Assembly: GCA_963787195.1 (NCBI GenBank)
Contig: CAWBCI010000020.1
Span: forward strand, 1 to 64,000
Source of the DNA: CAWBCI01 sp963787195
GTDB taxonomy: Bacteria; Bacteroidota; Bacteroidia; Bacteroidales; JAGOPY01
DNA: 64,000 nucleotides
Reading direction: 5' to 3'
Shown here: one piece after another, positions 1-8,937 of the stretch
Layout of the letters: the number at the start of each line of letters is the position of its first letter
Numbering within the stretch: the first letter of the stretch is position 1
Made by a program: the position numbers and the translations under genes
Notes under the pieces: model-generated
Database searches by the model: none
What the model saw: only the letters and a program-made list of their open reading frames with translations
What the model was told of the DNA's origin: nothing

Positions 1-105
1 TACTAGATAAATTTAAAGTACACAGTTTGCCTGATATTTTGAATATTCGCATTTATTATTAAAGCATAAGTCTCGTAAAGTTCTTATTACAAAAAATTAT
101 AAAAA

Positions 106-363
106 ATGATGAAAATCAAGAGTAATATCGCTCTGAGCGAATCGGGTTTTATTTTCAATCCCAATACCGGTGAATCTTTTACCCTCAATCCTATAGGGCA
201 GGAATTATTCGGCATGTTAAGGGAGGATAAAAATATGGATGAAATCAGGGATGAATTCCTTGAAAAATATGATATTGAAGAATCCATACTGGAAAAGGAT
301 TTTGATGATTTCATTCATTTATTAACTAACTACCAGATAATCGAAGAGGATGAGCAAGCCTGA
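106..363 (+). CDS. PqqD-family (RRE-like) small protein
   Basis: An 85-residue protein with the layout of the PqqD / RiPP-recognition-element winged helix. An N-terminal pair of strands contains 'SGFIFNPNTGESFTLN', followed by 'IGQELFGML', an acidic helix, and a last helix with 'DFDDFIHLL'. Known PqqD-like domains bind a leader peptide or carrier and present it to a modifying enzyme. Two ATG codons (106 and 109) follow an A-rich leader, so the start could be either. The stop lies inside the next gene (14 bp overlap), so it is translationally coupled to the ATP-grasp gene and probably works with it. No precursor peptide was seen in the window upstream. The family call is fairly confident; the substrate is unknown. 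Confidence 0.72.
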   Translation: MMKIKSNIALSESGFIFNPNTGESFTLNPIGQELFGMLREDKNMDEIRDEFLEKYDIEESILEKDFDDFIHLLTNYQIIEEDEQA

Positions 364-1396
364 TATCACTATAGCTGTAACGGCGCTGAATGCAATCGAC
401 AGCCCGGGTCCCGGAGTGTCGGTCATCCGCGCACTGAAAGAAGCAGACTCTTTTAATGCCCGCATCATTGGTTTGTCATACGAATCACTGGAACCGGGTA
501 TATACATGCATGAAATAGTCGACCGGGTTTATCAAATCCCTTATCCATCGGTAGGTACTGAAGCCCTCATGTCCAGACTTGAATACATACATTCGAAAGA
601 GAAACTGGACGTGATCATCCCGAATTTTGACGCGGAACTTTTTCCTTTCATACGCCTTGAAAAGCGCCTGAAAGCTATGGGTATACATACTTTTCTCCCC
701 ACTGAAGCACAGTTTGAAGAAAGGCAGAAAATAAACCTGCCCGAATTCGGTAAAAAGTATGGCATGAAAGTTCCGGAAAGCAAGGCAGTTTACGAATTCA
801 ATGAAATTAGGGATATTGGTGAAAAGATGGAATATCCTCTTTTAGTTAAAGGCAAATATTATGATGCTTATGTGGCTTTCAACCTGCAACAGGCACAGGA
901 ATATTTTTATAAGATCAGCCCCAAGTGGGGTTTGCCTGTGATCCTACAGAAATTTGCCAAAGGCATTGAATACAATGTAATAGGGCTGGGTGACGGAAAT
1001 GGGAATACCATAGCGGCAGTGCCTATCCGCAAGCAATATATTACCGACAAAGGAAAGGCCTGGGGCGGAATTTCAGTTGGTGACCAGAATATGCTGAAAC
1101 TCACCGATCACTTCATTAAATCTACCAAATGGCGGGGACCTTTTGAGCTGGAACTGATGAAGGACGAAAAAAATGAATTCTCCCTCCTCGAAATTAATCC
1201 CCGTATTCCTGCCTGGGTTTATCTGGCCGTCGGGGTAGGGCAGAATATACCTGAAGCGCTCACAAATCTTGCGCTGGGTGAAAAAGTAGAGGCTTTCAAA
1301 AGCTACGAAGTGGGTAAAATGTTTATCCGTTATTCATGGGATATGATAGTCGACCTGAAGGAATACCAGCAGATCAGCACCTTTGGGGAATTATAG
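350..1396 (+). CDS. ATP-grasp domain protein
   Basis: A 348-residue protein. The N-terminal third looks like a nucleotide-fold pre-ATP-grasp region, and the ATP-grasp part covers roughly residues 105-310. Visible signatures are 'PLLVKG' (ATP-contacting Lys), 'ILQKFAKGIEYNV', and the metal-binding 'LLEINPRIPAW'. ATP-grasp enzymes join a carboxylate to an amine or thiol through an acyl-phosphate. The gene overlaps the upstream PqqD-like gene by 14 bp and has a purine-rich GAAGAGG directly before its ATG. It lies 37 bp from a downstream PLP-enzyme gene, which suggests one transcript. Substrates cannot be read from sequence. Alternatives include a carbamoyl-phosphate-synthase-like or amino-acid ligase. 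Confidence 0.8.
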   Translation: MSKPDITIAVTALNAIDSPGPGVSVIRALKEADSFNARIIGLSYESLEPGIYMHEIVDRVYQIPYPSVGTEALMSRLEYIHSKEKLDVIIPNFDAELFPFIRLEKRLKAMGIHTFLPTEAQFEERQKINLPEFGKKYGMKVPESKAVYEFNEIRDIGEKMEYPLLVKGKYYDAYVAFNLQQAQEYFYKISPKWGLPVILQKFAKGIEYNVIGLGDGNGNTIAAVPIRKQYITDKGKAWGGISVGDQNMLKLTDHFIKSTKWRGPFELELMKDEKNEFSLLEINPRIPAWVYLAVGVGQNIPEALTNLALGEKVEAFKSYEVGKMFIRYSWDMIVDLKEYQQISTFGEL

Positions 1397-1433
1397 AAGC
1401 TAAAGAAATTTAATCATCAAAAATTAAATCCAA

Positions 1434-2792
1434 ATGAGCAAGATCAGGTATGAACGTCCGGCAATCAAGAGACTGGAATCCACTATGCCGAATAAATTCG
1501 GTTTGAAGACTGAATATAAACCCATGACCAATATAGAAGGGGTATCCGTTTTGGAGCTATTGGAAGAACATGGATCACCACTCTTCGTGATTTCCGAGAG
1601 GAAGATCCGGAGCACCCTGAAGGAAGCCAAACAGGCTTTCACAACCCGTTATCCCAAAGTGCAATTTGCATGGTCCTATAAAACCAATTATCTGAATGCA
1701 GTTTGCAAAGTCTTCCACCAGGAAGGTTCCTGGGCTGAGGTTGTCTCCGGCTTTGAATATGATAAAGCCATGAACAATGGGGTAGATGGCAAATATATTA
1801 TTTTCAACGGGCCGGATAAAACGGAAGAGGACCTGACCAAAGCCATCACTCATGAATCGCTGATACATATCGATCATCTGGAAGAATTATACACAATCAT
1901 TAAGCTATCCGAGGAACTTGAAAAGCGGCCAAGGGTCGCAATCCGGGTAAATATGGATACGGGGATCTACCCAAAATGGGATCGTTTCGGATTCAATTAT
2001 GAAAACGGACAGGCCTGGGATGCCCTGAACAAGATCATGCGCTCGGGCAAGCTTGATTTGGTAGGGCTGCACAGTCATATCGGAACCTTCATGCTGAATA
2101 CCCAGGCTTATGCTACCGCAGCCTTAAAGCTCGCCGACCTGGCTATAGGATTGCAGACAAAATATAATCACAGAATAAAGTACCTGGACCTGGGAGGTGG
2201 TTTTCCTTCCAAAAATACATTGAAAGGGGCTTTTCTTCCGGGCTCTGATACCAATCCCACTTTTGATATGATGGCCGAGGCAATTTCAACGGCTTTAATC
2301 AATAGCAATTTTCCCCCGGATGAATTGCCCTTGTTGGTATTGGAAACAGGTCGTGCCCTTATTGATGAAGCCGGCTATCTTCTCGGAACGGTCATTTCAA
2401 ACAAACGTTCTTCAGCCGGGAAGAGGATAACCATCATCGATGTCGGGGTAAATCTCCTCTTTACTTCCTTCTGGTATGACCATAAAATTTCACCGGCACA
2501 ATCCTTTTCCAATTACACGGAAGACACTATGCTGTATGGCCCGCTCTGTATGAATATTGATGTAGTCAGGGAAAATGCAGTTCTGCCTTTGCTGAACAAA
2601 GGAGACCATTTCGTGATCCACAATGTAGGAGCTTATAATATGACCCAGTGGATGCAGTTCATCACTCTGAGGCCAAGGGTAGTGATGATCGATAAAGAAG
2701 GAAAAGTTCATCTGATACGTGAGAAGGAAACCCTTGACAGCATCAATTCCAGTGAAAAAGTTCCGGATTATCTCAAAAATTTTGAATTATAG
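1434..2792 (+). CDS. PLP-dependent decarboxylase, LysA/ornithine decarboxylase fold (type III)
   Basis: A 452-residue alanine-racemase-fold (fold type III) enzyme. The PLP lysine is probably K83 in 'FAWSYKTNYL'. Also visible are 'GLHSHIGTF', the glycine loop 'YLDLGGGFPS', 'LETGRALIDEAG' (the usual EPGR reads ETGR) and the C-terminal 'YGPLCMNIDVV', matching the GPxCxxxD active-site motif. Diaminopimelate, ornithine/arginine and carboxyspermidine decarboxylases share this fold. The ~35-residue N-terminal extension and the partner genes (PqqD-like, ATP-grasp) suggest a specialised pathway rather than housekeeping lysA, but that is inference. It is the third gene of a likely operon. Confidence 0.78.
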   Translation: MSKIRYERPAIKRLESTMPNKFGLKTEYKPMTNIEGVSVLELLEEHGSPLFVISERKIRSTLKEAKQAFTTRYPKVQFAWSYKTNYLNAVCKVFHQEGSWAEVVSGFEYDKAMNNGVDGKYIIFNGPDKTEEDLTKAITHESLIHIDHLEELYTIIKLSEELEKRPRVAIRVNMDTGIYPKWDRFGFNYENGQAWDALNKIMRSGKLDLVGLHSHIGTFMLNTQAYATAALKLADLAIGLQTKYNHRIKYLDLGGGFPSKNTLKGAFLPGSDTNPTFDMMAEAISTALINSNFPPDELPLLVLETGRALIDEAGYLLGTVISNKRSSAGKRITIIDVGVNLLFTSFWYDHKISPAQSFSNYTEDTMLYGPLCMNIDVVRENAVLPLLNKGDHFVIHNVGAYNMTQWMQFITLRPRVVMIDKEGKVHLIREKETLDSINSSEKVPDYLKNFEL

Positions 2793-2904
2793 ATAGGAAG
2801 GACTATACCCATTATTCATCCGGGTGCAGTGACAAAGCGCTTAGTCCCTTATTATTTTTTATTTTCGCATCAGGAAATGAAATTTTACTTAAAAAACTGA
2901 TAGT

Positions 2905-3615
2905 ATGGCCCAGACGGATGGTTGTTTGGTATGTGGCAAGGAATTGATTTACTCCCAGAAAAAAGAGGAGGCAATCTGTTATATTTGCGGGCAGACTATG
3001 CTGAGCGATGTGAAATGCCCGGATGGACATTTTGTCTGTGATATTTGCCATAGCTCCGATGCCAACGATATCATTGAAAAATTCTGCCGTAAGACTGAAC
3101 TTACGGATCCTCTTGTTATTGCCAACCACCTGATGGACAACCGGAAAGTTAAGATGCACGGGCCTGAACATCATTTCCTGGTGCCGGCTGCGCTTCTGGC
3201 AGCCTACTACAATAAGCTGGAGATGCCGAACATGAGGAATGATATGGTCCAGATTGCCAGGATGAGAGCCCAGATGGTCCCCGGCGGATTTTGCGGATCT
3301 CATGGCAACTGCGGCGCTGCCGTCGGGACCGGCATATTCATTAGCCTTATTACCCGATCAAGCCCTCTGGCAGAAGAAGAATGGAAACTCAGCAACATGA
3401 TGACTGCCACCAGCCTCTTTAAAATAGCCGAATCGGGAGGGCCACGATGCTGTAAAAGAGATAGCTTCATTGCCATAGAAGAAGCAAGCCTATACCTGGA
3501 GAAACATCTGGACCTTAAGCTCGATACCCAAAGCGGGATCAAATGCCATTTTGATGAACGGAACAGGCAATGTACCGGTTCTAATTGTGCATATTTTGAA
3601 AAGAAAGATAATTGA
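2905..3615 (+). CDS. Cysteine-rich DUF5714 protein
   Basis: A 236-residue protein that appears to belong to DUF5714. The N-terminus carries several Cys pairs ('CLVCGK', 'CYICGQ', 'CDICHS') typical of zinc ribbons or metal clusters. The middle has 'GGFCGSHGNCGAAVGTGIF' and 'GPRCCKRDSF', and the C-terminus has 'CTGSNCAYFEK'. No biochemical function is established that I can name; the Cys pattern suggests metal or Fe-S binding. It opens an operon, since its stop codon shares one base with the ATG of the urea-transporter/M23 gene. No signal peptide is seen, so it is probably cytoplasmic. Confidence 0.65.
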   Translation: MAQTDGCLVCGKELIYSQKKEEAICYICGQTMLSDVKCPDGHFVCDICHSSDANDIIEKFCRKTELTDPLVIANHLMDNRKVKMHGPEHHFLVPAALLAAYYNKLEMPNMRNDMVQIARMRAQMVPGGFCGSHGNCGAAVGTGIFISLITRSSPLAEEEWKLSNMMTATSLFKIAESGGPRCCKRDSFIAIEEASLYLEKHLDLKLDTQSGIKCHFDERNRQCTGSNCAYFEKKDN

Positions 3616-5813
3616 TGGACCAGAAGAAAACCTACATATCGCTTGTCGACAGTGTCCTGAACAGCTATTCTCAGGTTTTCTTTTCTTCCAGTAATTTATT
3701 CGCCTGGATACTCCTGATTGTCACCTTCTTTGACCTCAATGCCGGTCTGAGCGGCCTGTTGGCTGTTCTCATATCCAACTTAACGGCCTGGTTCCTGGGT
3801 TTTAACAGGGACAATATCAGGCATGGCTATTATGGATTTAACAGTTTATTGGTGGGATTGGGGCTGGGTACTTTTTACCAGGGAAACCCCGAGTTTTTCG
3901 CCATACTGGCTTTCAGCGCCCTTCTTACTCTCTTTATCACTTTGATGATGGAAGGGGTCATTGGAAAATATAATCTTCCTTACCTGAGCGTTCCTTTCAT
4001 TTTCAGCATCTGGCTCATTATAATGGCCACACGTGAATATACAACACTGCACATGAGCGTGAGAGGGATTTATAACATCAATGACATGTATTCCATGGGG
4101 GGTATGACCATGGTAAGGTTGTATGATTGGATCAATAATATCCAGCTGCCCCGATCAATTATTTATTATTTCAGATCCCTGGGGGCCATTTTTTTTCAGT
4201 ATCATCTCCTGCCGGGATTCATAATCGCTATCGGATTGCTCTTATATTCCAGGATAGCCTTCAGCCTTTCGCTGATTGGATTTTTTTCAGCTTATTATTT
4301 TTATCAGATTATCGGGGCAAATATTTCGGAAATTTCTTACGCTTATATTGGTTTTAATTTCATACTGACAGCTATAGCCCTTGGGGGATATTTCATCATC
4401 CCCTCGGTATATTCATATATCTGGGTCATTTTGCTTACGCCCGTCATATCCATGATACTGACTGCTTCCTCATCTCCCTTCGCCATTTTTCAGCTTTCAG
4501 TCTATTCCCTTCCTTTTAACCTGATAGTATTACTTTTTCTTTATGCATTGAAATTCAGGGAAAGGCATTATAACAAGCCGGAACTGGTTGTATACCAGCA
4601 AATGAAACCTGAAAAGAACCTTTATCTTCAAAACAATAATAAGATCCGTTTCGGAAATTACCCTTTTATCAGGACCGGCATGCCTTTCTGGGGTGTTTGG
4701 AAAGTAACCCAGGCATATAATGGTAAGTACACACACCAGGATAGCTGGAAGCATGCCTGGGATTTTGAAATCGCTGATGATGAAGGCAAAACATACAGGA
4801 ATTCGGGAAATGACCCGGCTGACTATTTTTGTTTCAACAAGCCGGTGACCGCACCTGCTGAGGGATGGATAGAAAATATAGTCGGGAATATTGATGATAA
4901 TTCTATAGGAGAGGTCAATCTTCACCAGAACTGGGGTAATACAATTGTGATAAAGCATGGAGATAAACTCTTTTCATCCCTGAGCCATTTGAAGAAAGAC
5001 AGCATTAAAGTTGTGAAAGGTGAATTTGTGAAGAAGGGGGATATTATTGCCGCCTGTGGTAATTCAGGCCGTTCTCCGGTGCCCCACCTGCATATGCAAT
5101 TCCAGTCAAATCCTCAGATTGGTTCCAGTACCCTGGATTTTCCAATTTCACTGTATTTATTGAATAGTGAAAATGGAATTTCACTTAAATCCTATGAACG
5201 ACCTGAAGAAAACGATTTGGTAAGTAATATTGAAAAACATCAGGCTATTCAGAAGGCTTTTAATTTTATTCCCGGACAAAAAATCAAATGGACCGATGAG
5301 AAATTCCCGGGCGAAATGATCATCTGGACCGTTGAGGCAGATATCTACAATAATACCTACCTTTTTTGTGAGAAGACGCTTGCGAAAGCATATTTCAAAA
5401 ATGAAGTCGATGTTTTCTATTTTACGAATTTTGAAGGAGACAAATCTTCATTATTGTATTATTTCTACCTGGGACTTTATAAAGTAATTTACGGATTTTA
5501 TAAAAACCTGAAAGTCGGGGATACTTTCCCGGTCAATATGTTAGCATCGGGTCCGATTAAAATACTCCAGGATTTTGTCGCGCCGTTTTACATGTTTATA
5601 AGGTCGGATTATAAGATTGAATACCTGAAGAATGTGGAACAGTTCAGCGAAAGCAATGTGGAACTGGCTTCTGAAGCAAAAATTTCAGTGTTTAACAGAG
5701 TAATAAGAAAGGATAATTTCAGGATATTTATTAAAGAAGAAGCTATTGAGAAGATTATTATTCTGGAAGGTACTTCCGGTACAAGAGAAATCAGATGCAT
5801 AAAAGAATCCTGA
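3615..5813 (+). CDS. Urea transporter-like membrane protein fused to M23 peptidase domain
   Basis: A 732-residue two-part protein. Residues ~20-315 hold about ten hydrophobic segments with urea-transporter features ('GLSGLLAVLISNL', 'FNSLLVGLGLG'). After a linker, residues ~350-520 form an M23/LytM metallopeptidase-like domain. Candidate zinc ligands are H380 and D383 ('HAWDFE'), H458 ('SLSHL') and H491/H493 ('PHLHMQ'), with the typical 'GNSGRSPVPHLH' loop. About 200 further residues follow. The ATG at 3615 overlaps the upstream TGA; an in-frame TTG lies one codon earlier. The 3' end overlaps the next ORF by 19 bp. The peptidase-like part should face the periplasm, close to peptidoglycan. The transported substrate may not be urea. 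Confidence 0.82.
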   Translation: MDQKKTYISLVDSVLNSYSQVFFSSSNLFAWILLIVTFFDLNAGLSGLLAVLISNLTAWFLGFNRDNIRHGYYGFNSLLVGLGLGTFYQGNPEFFAILAFSALLTLFITLMMEGVIGKYNLPYLSVPFIFSIWLIIMATREYTTLHMSVRGIYNINDMYSMGGMTMVRLYDWINNIQLPRSIIYYFRSLGAIFFQYHLLPGFIIAIGLLLYSRIAFSLSLIGFFSAYYFYQIIGANISEISYAYIGFNFILTAIALGGYFIIPSVYSYIWVILLTPVISMILTASSSPFAIFQLSVYSLPFNLIVLLFLYALKFRERHYNKPELVVYQQMKPEKNLYLQNNNKIRFGNYPFIRTGMPFWGVWKVTQAYNGKYTHQDSWKHAWDFEIADDEGKTYRNSGNDPADYFCFNKPVTAPAEGWIENIVGNIDDNSIGEVNLHQNWGNTIVIKHGDKLFSSLSHLKKDSIKVVKGEFVKKGDIIAACGNSGRSPVPHLHMQFQSNPQIGSSTLDFPISLYLLNSENGISLKSYERPEENDLVSNIEKHQAIQKAFNFIPGQKIKWTDEKFPGEMIIWTVEADIYNNTYLFCEKTLAKAYFKNEVDVFYFTNFEGDKSSLLYYFYLGLYKVIYGFYKNLKVGDTFPVNMLASGPIKILQDFVAPFYMFIRSDYKIEYLKNVEQFSESNVELASEAKISVFNRVIRKDNFRIFIKEEAIEKIIILEGTSGTREIRCIKES

Positions 5814-7150
5814 TCATATTGCTCCTATTGTCTGCAATGCAATTTAGCAGAGCTGACGACACCCTGAATTTCGTTCAGGTTGAGCGGAAGAGCCTTGAAT
5901 TATACAATGCTTCCGAATGGAAAGAACTGGTACATTATGGTAATAAAGCTTTCAGGCAGGGGATTGACTATTATTTCTTGAGAATGAGGGTGGGAACAGG
6001 CTATTTCGAGATGAGCCGCTACATGCAGGCTTCCTATAATTTTGAGAAAGCCCTTGAATATAATTCAGGGGATCCTTCAGCCCTTGAATATCTTTATTAT
6101 TCATACCTCTATAGCAACCAAAAGGGAAATTCCAGGGAGATTTATAAAAAAGCTCCGCCCAGCCTGCAAAAGAAATTGAAAGCAACGGGTTTACCGGGCA
6201 TGAATTCATTCAACCTGGAAGGGGGTCCCCAATTGAGTGATCAGCAGCTCAAGTTAAATGATAAATTGTGGAAAGCTGAAAACCAGCTTTACACCGAAAC
6301 CGATATAATACAGGATGGGAGCTACATCACTGCCGGGGCCCGGATCAGTTTTTCCCCACGTGTGAATACTTATTTTGCCTATTCCGAGGTCATGCAGCAT
6401 AGGACCAAACTGATCCATATTCATGATGCAATCACCCAGAGGGATATAGAAGACGCGTATAAAATGAATCAGCAGCAAGCTTATATAAATCTTAATTTTA
6501 AATTAAGTAAAAGTTTTAGTATGCTCCCTGCTTTTCATTTTGTAAAGACTTCATTTAAAACGGTGGAGGCAGATTTTGACAGGTTTTCGGAAAGATATAC
6601 AATAAAGAATCTCCATTATTCAGACAACCAATTCATAGCTTCCCTGTCTCTTTCCAAAGATTTTCGGATTTTGAATACAAGTGTTTTTGTTGCAATGGCG
6701 AACCTGAATAATGATAATCAAACACAGGCCGGAGTCAGCCTGACTTTATTTCCTTTAGGGAACCTGAACTTTTATACAACATCTACCCTGATCAATCATT
6801 ACTCATTAAAAAGGAACCGTATCATTTTTGACCAAAAAGCAGGGATCAGGCTATTCAAACCTTTATGGCTTGAACTTACTGCCACCTTCGGGGAATTACA
6901 CAACTATTTTGAGAAAAATGCGTTTATTGTCTATAATATTCCTGACCAAATTAACTTCAAAACCGGGTCAAGGCTGATGTGGACAATAACGAAAAACTGG
7001 ATGATTACCCTGGATTACCTGTATCTCGAAAGAGAAAGTTCTATCTTTAGCTACCAGCTGACAGGTACTCCTCCGGAAATAAAAACATTCACCAAACCAT
7101 CGAAATTTACGAATCAATTCATTTTGGGAGGCATACAATGGACATTCTGA
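5795..7150 (+). CDS. TPR plus outer-membrane beta-barrel protein (YaiO-like)
   Basis: A 451-residue protein with a Sec signal peptide ('MHKRILIILLLLSAMQFSRA'). Residues ~25-120 resemble TPR helices ('YFEMSRYMQASYNFEKALEY'). The rest, from ~170, alternates aromatic and hydrophobic residues like a barrel and ends in '...GGIQWTF', an aromatic terminus expected for Bam-inserted outer-membrane proteins. The layout resembles YaiO-type barrels. It overlaps both neighbours (19 bp upstream, 13 bp downstream), so it is probably coordinated with the M23 transporter and the next TPR protein. Function is unknown; an outer-membrane partner of the transporter/peptidase is the simplest inference. Confidence 0.65.
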   Translation: MHKRILIILLLLSAMQFSRADDTLNFVQVERKSLELYNASEWKELVHYGNKAFRQGIDYYFLRMRVGTGYFEMSRYMQASYNFEKALEYNSGDPSALEYLYYSYLYSNQKGNSREIYKKAPPSLQKKLKATGLPGMNSFNLEGGPQLSDQQLKLNDKLWKAENQLYTETDIIQDGSYITAGARISFSPRVNTYFAYSEVMQHRTKLIHIHDAITQRDIEDAYKMNQQQAYINLNFKLSKSFSMLPAFHFVKTSFKTVEADFDRFSERYTIKNLHYSDNQFIASLSLSKDFRILNTSVFVAMANLNNDNQTQAGVSLTLFPLGNLNFYTTSTLINHYSLKRNRIIFDQKAGIRLFKPLWLELTATFGELHNYFEKNAFIVYNIPDQINFKTGSRLMWTITKNWMITLDYLYLERESSIFSYQLTGTPPEIKTFTKPSKFTNQFILGGIQWTF

Positions 7151-7770
7151 AAAAATGGTACTTAAGAACAATTTTGTTATTATTTGGCAGCTTTCTGGTT
7201 TTTACAGCTTCATCCCAGGATTTTACAAAAACCCTGCAGGCTTTCACCACAAGTTACGCGGATGAGAATACAGGTGAATATTCCAAGGCAATAGAAGAGT
7301 TGAAAGGGGTTTATGACGAAAATTCTTATGAAATAAACCTCAGGTTGGGCTGGCTGACATATTCTTCCGGACTGTTTACAGAGTCCATGGCTTATTACCA
7401 GAAGGCAATCTCCCTTAAACCTTATGCAATAGAACCCCGTTTGGGATATGTTTTGCCGGCTGCAGCCCTGGGAAATATGGACCAGGTTATGACCCAGTAT
7501 AAAAAGATCCTGGAGTCCGACCCTATGAATACTTTGGTGAATTACAGGGTAGGTATGATTTACTACGGGAAAGAAGATTATGAAACAGCACTCAAATACT
7601 TTGAAAAAGTTGTCAACTTATACCCTTTCGATGGGGATTCCTTATTGATGTATGCATGGACTAACTTTTATCTTGGGAAGCTCAGGGAAGCCAAAATCCT
7701 TTTTCAGCAGGTCCTCCTGAACGACCCTACAAGCACTTCTGCAAAAACCGGTATTAACTTGATCAAATAG
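7138..7770 (+). CDS. Secreted TPR-repeat protein
   Basis: A 210-residue protein with an N-terminal signal peptide ending near 'FTASSQ' and at least four TPR-like helical pairs. Examples are 'LRLGWLTYSSGLFTESMAYYQKAI', shown here in part by 'GLFTESMAYYQKAI', and 'EDYETALKYFEKV'. It is the last gene of the overlapping operon beginning at the DUF5714 gene, and its ATG lies inside the end of the barrel gene. TPRs usually hold protein complexes together, so it may be a periplasmic adaptor between the inner-membrane M23 protein and the outer-membrane barrel. That role is inferred only from position and fold. Confidence 0.65.
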   Translation: MDILKKWYLRTILLLFGSFLVFTASSQDFTKTLQAFTTSYADENTGEYSKAIEELKGVYDENSYEINLRLGWLTYSSGLFTESMAYYQKAISLKPYAIEPRLGYVLPAAALGNMDQVMTQYKKILESDPMNTLVNYRVGMIYYGKEDYETALKYFEKVVNLYPFDGDSLLMYAWTNFYLGKLREAKILFQQVLLNDPTSTSAKTGINLIK

Positions 7771-7926
7771 CCTATACAACTCAATTTTACATTGAATTGC
7801 CGGAATTCTTTCCGCAAGATGCTTCAATTTTCAGAATCTAACTAAAACTCAAAAAATAACTTTTAGCAGTCGATTACTATAGGCACTAAAAAATAATCAC
7901 TATTAATCCACTAATCTACCATACTC

Positions 7927-8937
7927 ATGAGACGCTTTAGCTTATTTTTCCTGATATTTGCAGGCCTGATGGCTTCAATTACTTTTAATTCATGTAAACA
8001 TACAAGCGAAGAGGTCATTAATCCGGAACCTGGCCCCGGCCAGGGACTGAACGGCCCCTGCGATACGAATAATGTAACTTATAATAATACTGTGTACCCT
8101 ATTTTTCAGCAATACTGTATTAGCTGCCACAGCGGGACGCCACCTCAAGGCAACCTGGACCTCACCGACTTTCAACAAGTTGCCATGGTTGCACAGAACG
8201 GACAGTTGGTGGCTGCTATAGGACATACTCCCGGGATTTCAGCCATGCCCAAAGATGGAAATGCACTGGATAGTTGTTATATAAAACAGATCAGTATATG
8301 GGTAAGGGATACAACTTTTTCAGCTCCGCCGCCCGCACACCCCTGTAATCCTGATACTGTATATTTCGAGTCTGATATACTTCCGATCTTGCTTTCAACC
8401 TGCTCCAGTACAGGCTGCCATGATGGTTCGGGTCATGAAGCTTCAAGGCTCATGAGTTATTCAGATGTGATGGGTTCAGGCTTCGTAAGGCCCTATAACC
8501 CTAATCAAAGCGATTTATACAGAAAGATCACCCAGGGAGGGGAAGAAAGAATGCCTCCCCCGCCCAATAATCCGCTTGAAAATGCCCAGATACAGCTGAT
8601 CCGGAAATGGATCTCTCAGGGCGCAAAGAATCTTTTCTGCGATGAAATGTGCGATTCGACCAATGTAACATTCTCAGGGACCATCTGGCCCGGTATTATC
8701 AACAATTACTGCCTGGGATGCCACAGTGGGGCCAATGCAGGAGGGGGTGTGCATCTTGAAAATTACAGCCAGGTGGCGGCTGCAGCCAATATCCCGGTCG
8801 GTCAGCCCGGAAGCCTTTGGGGGGCCGTTTCACACGCAAACGGGAATAGCCCGATGCCCAAAAATTCGAATCAATTGTCAGATTGTAAACTCACTCAAAT
8901 AAGTAAATGGATAGCCAATGGGACACCAAATAATTAG
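7927..8937 (+). CDS. Multi-heme c-type cytochrome lipoprotein
   Basis: A 336-residue lipoprotein precursor; the signal sequence ends in a lipobox at 'FNSC23'. It carries three heme-c sites: C64-C67-H68 ('CISCH'), an unusual CX4CH site at C159-C164-H165 ('CSSTGCH'), and C262-C265-H266 ('CLGCH'). Each is followed by a candidate axial-Met segment ('SAMPKDG', 'ERMPPPP', 'SPMPKNS'). Modules 1 and 3 share the pattern C-D-x-x-N-V-T-[YF] upstream of the heme and a later Cys before 'ISxW'. It is probably an envelope electron-transfer or sensing protein. The next gene, overlapping by 20 bp, is a one-module homologue. Confidence 0.78.
   Translation: MRRFSLFFLIFAGLMASITFNSCKHTSEEVINPEPGPGQGLNGPCDTNNVTYNNTVYPIFQQYCISCHSGTPPQGNLDLTDFQQVAMVAQNGQLVAAIGHTPGISAMPKDGNALDSCYIKQISIWVRDTTFSAPPPAHPCNPDTVYFESDILPILLSTCSSTGCHDGSGHEASRLMSYSDVMGSGFVRPYNPNQSDLYRKITQGGEERMPPPPNNPLENAQIQLIRKWISQGAKNLFCDEMCDSTNVTFSGTIWPGIINNYCLGCHSGANAGGGVHLENYSQVAAAANIPVGQPGSLWGAVSHANGNSPMPKNSNQLSDCKLTQISKWIANGTPNN

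Noticed and set aside
2812..3303. Minus-strand 163-residue ORF overlapping the DUF5714 gene
   Set aside because: It is the antisense of a conserved Cys-rich protein and has no recognisable domain.
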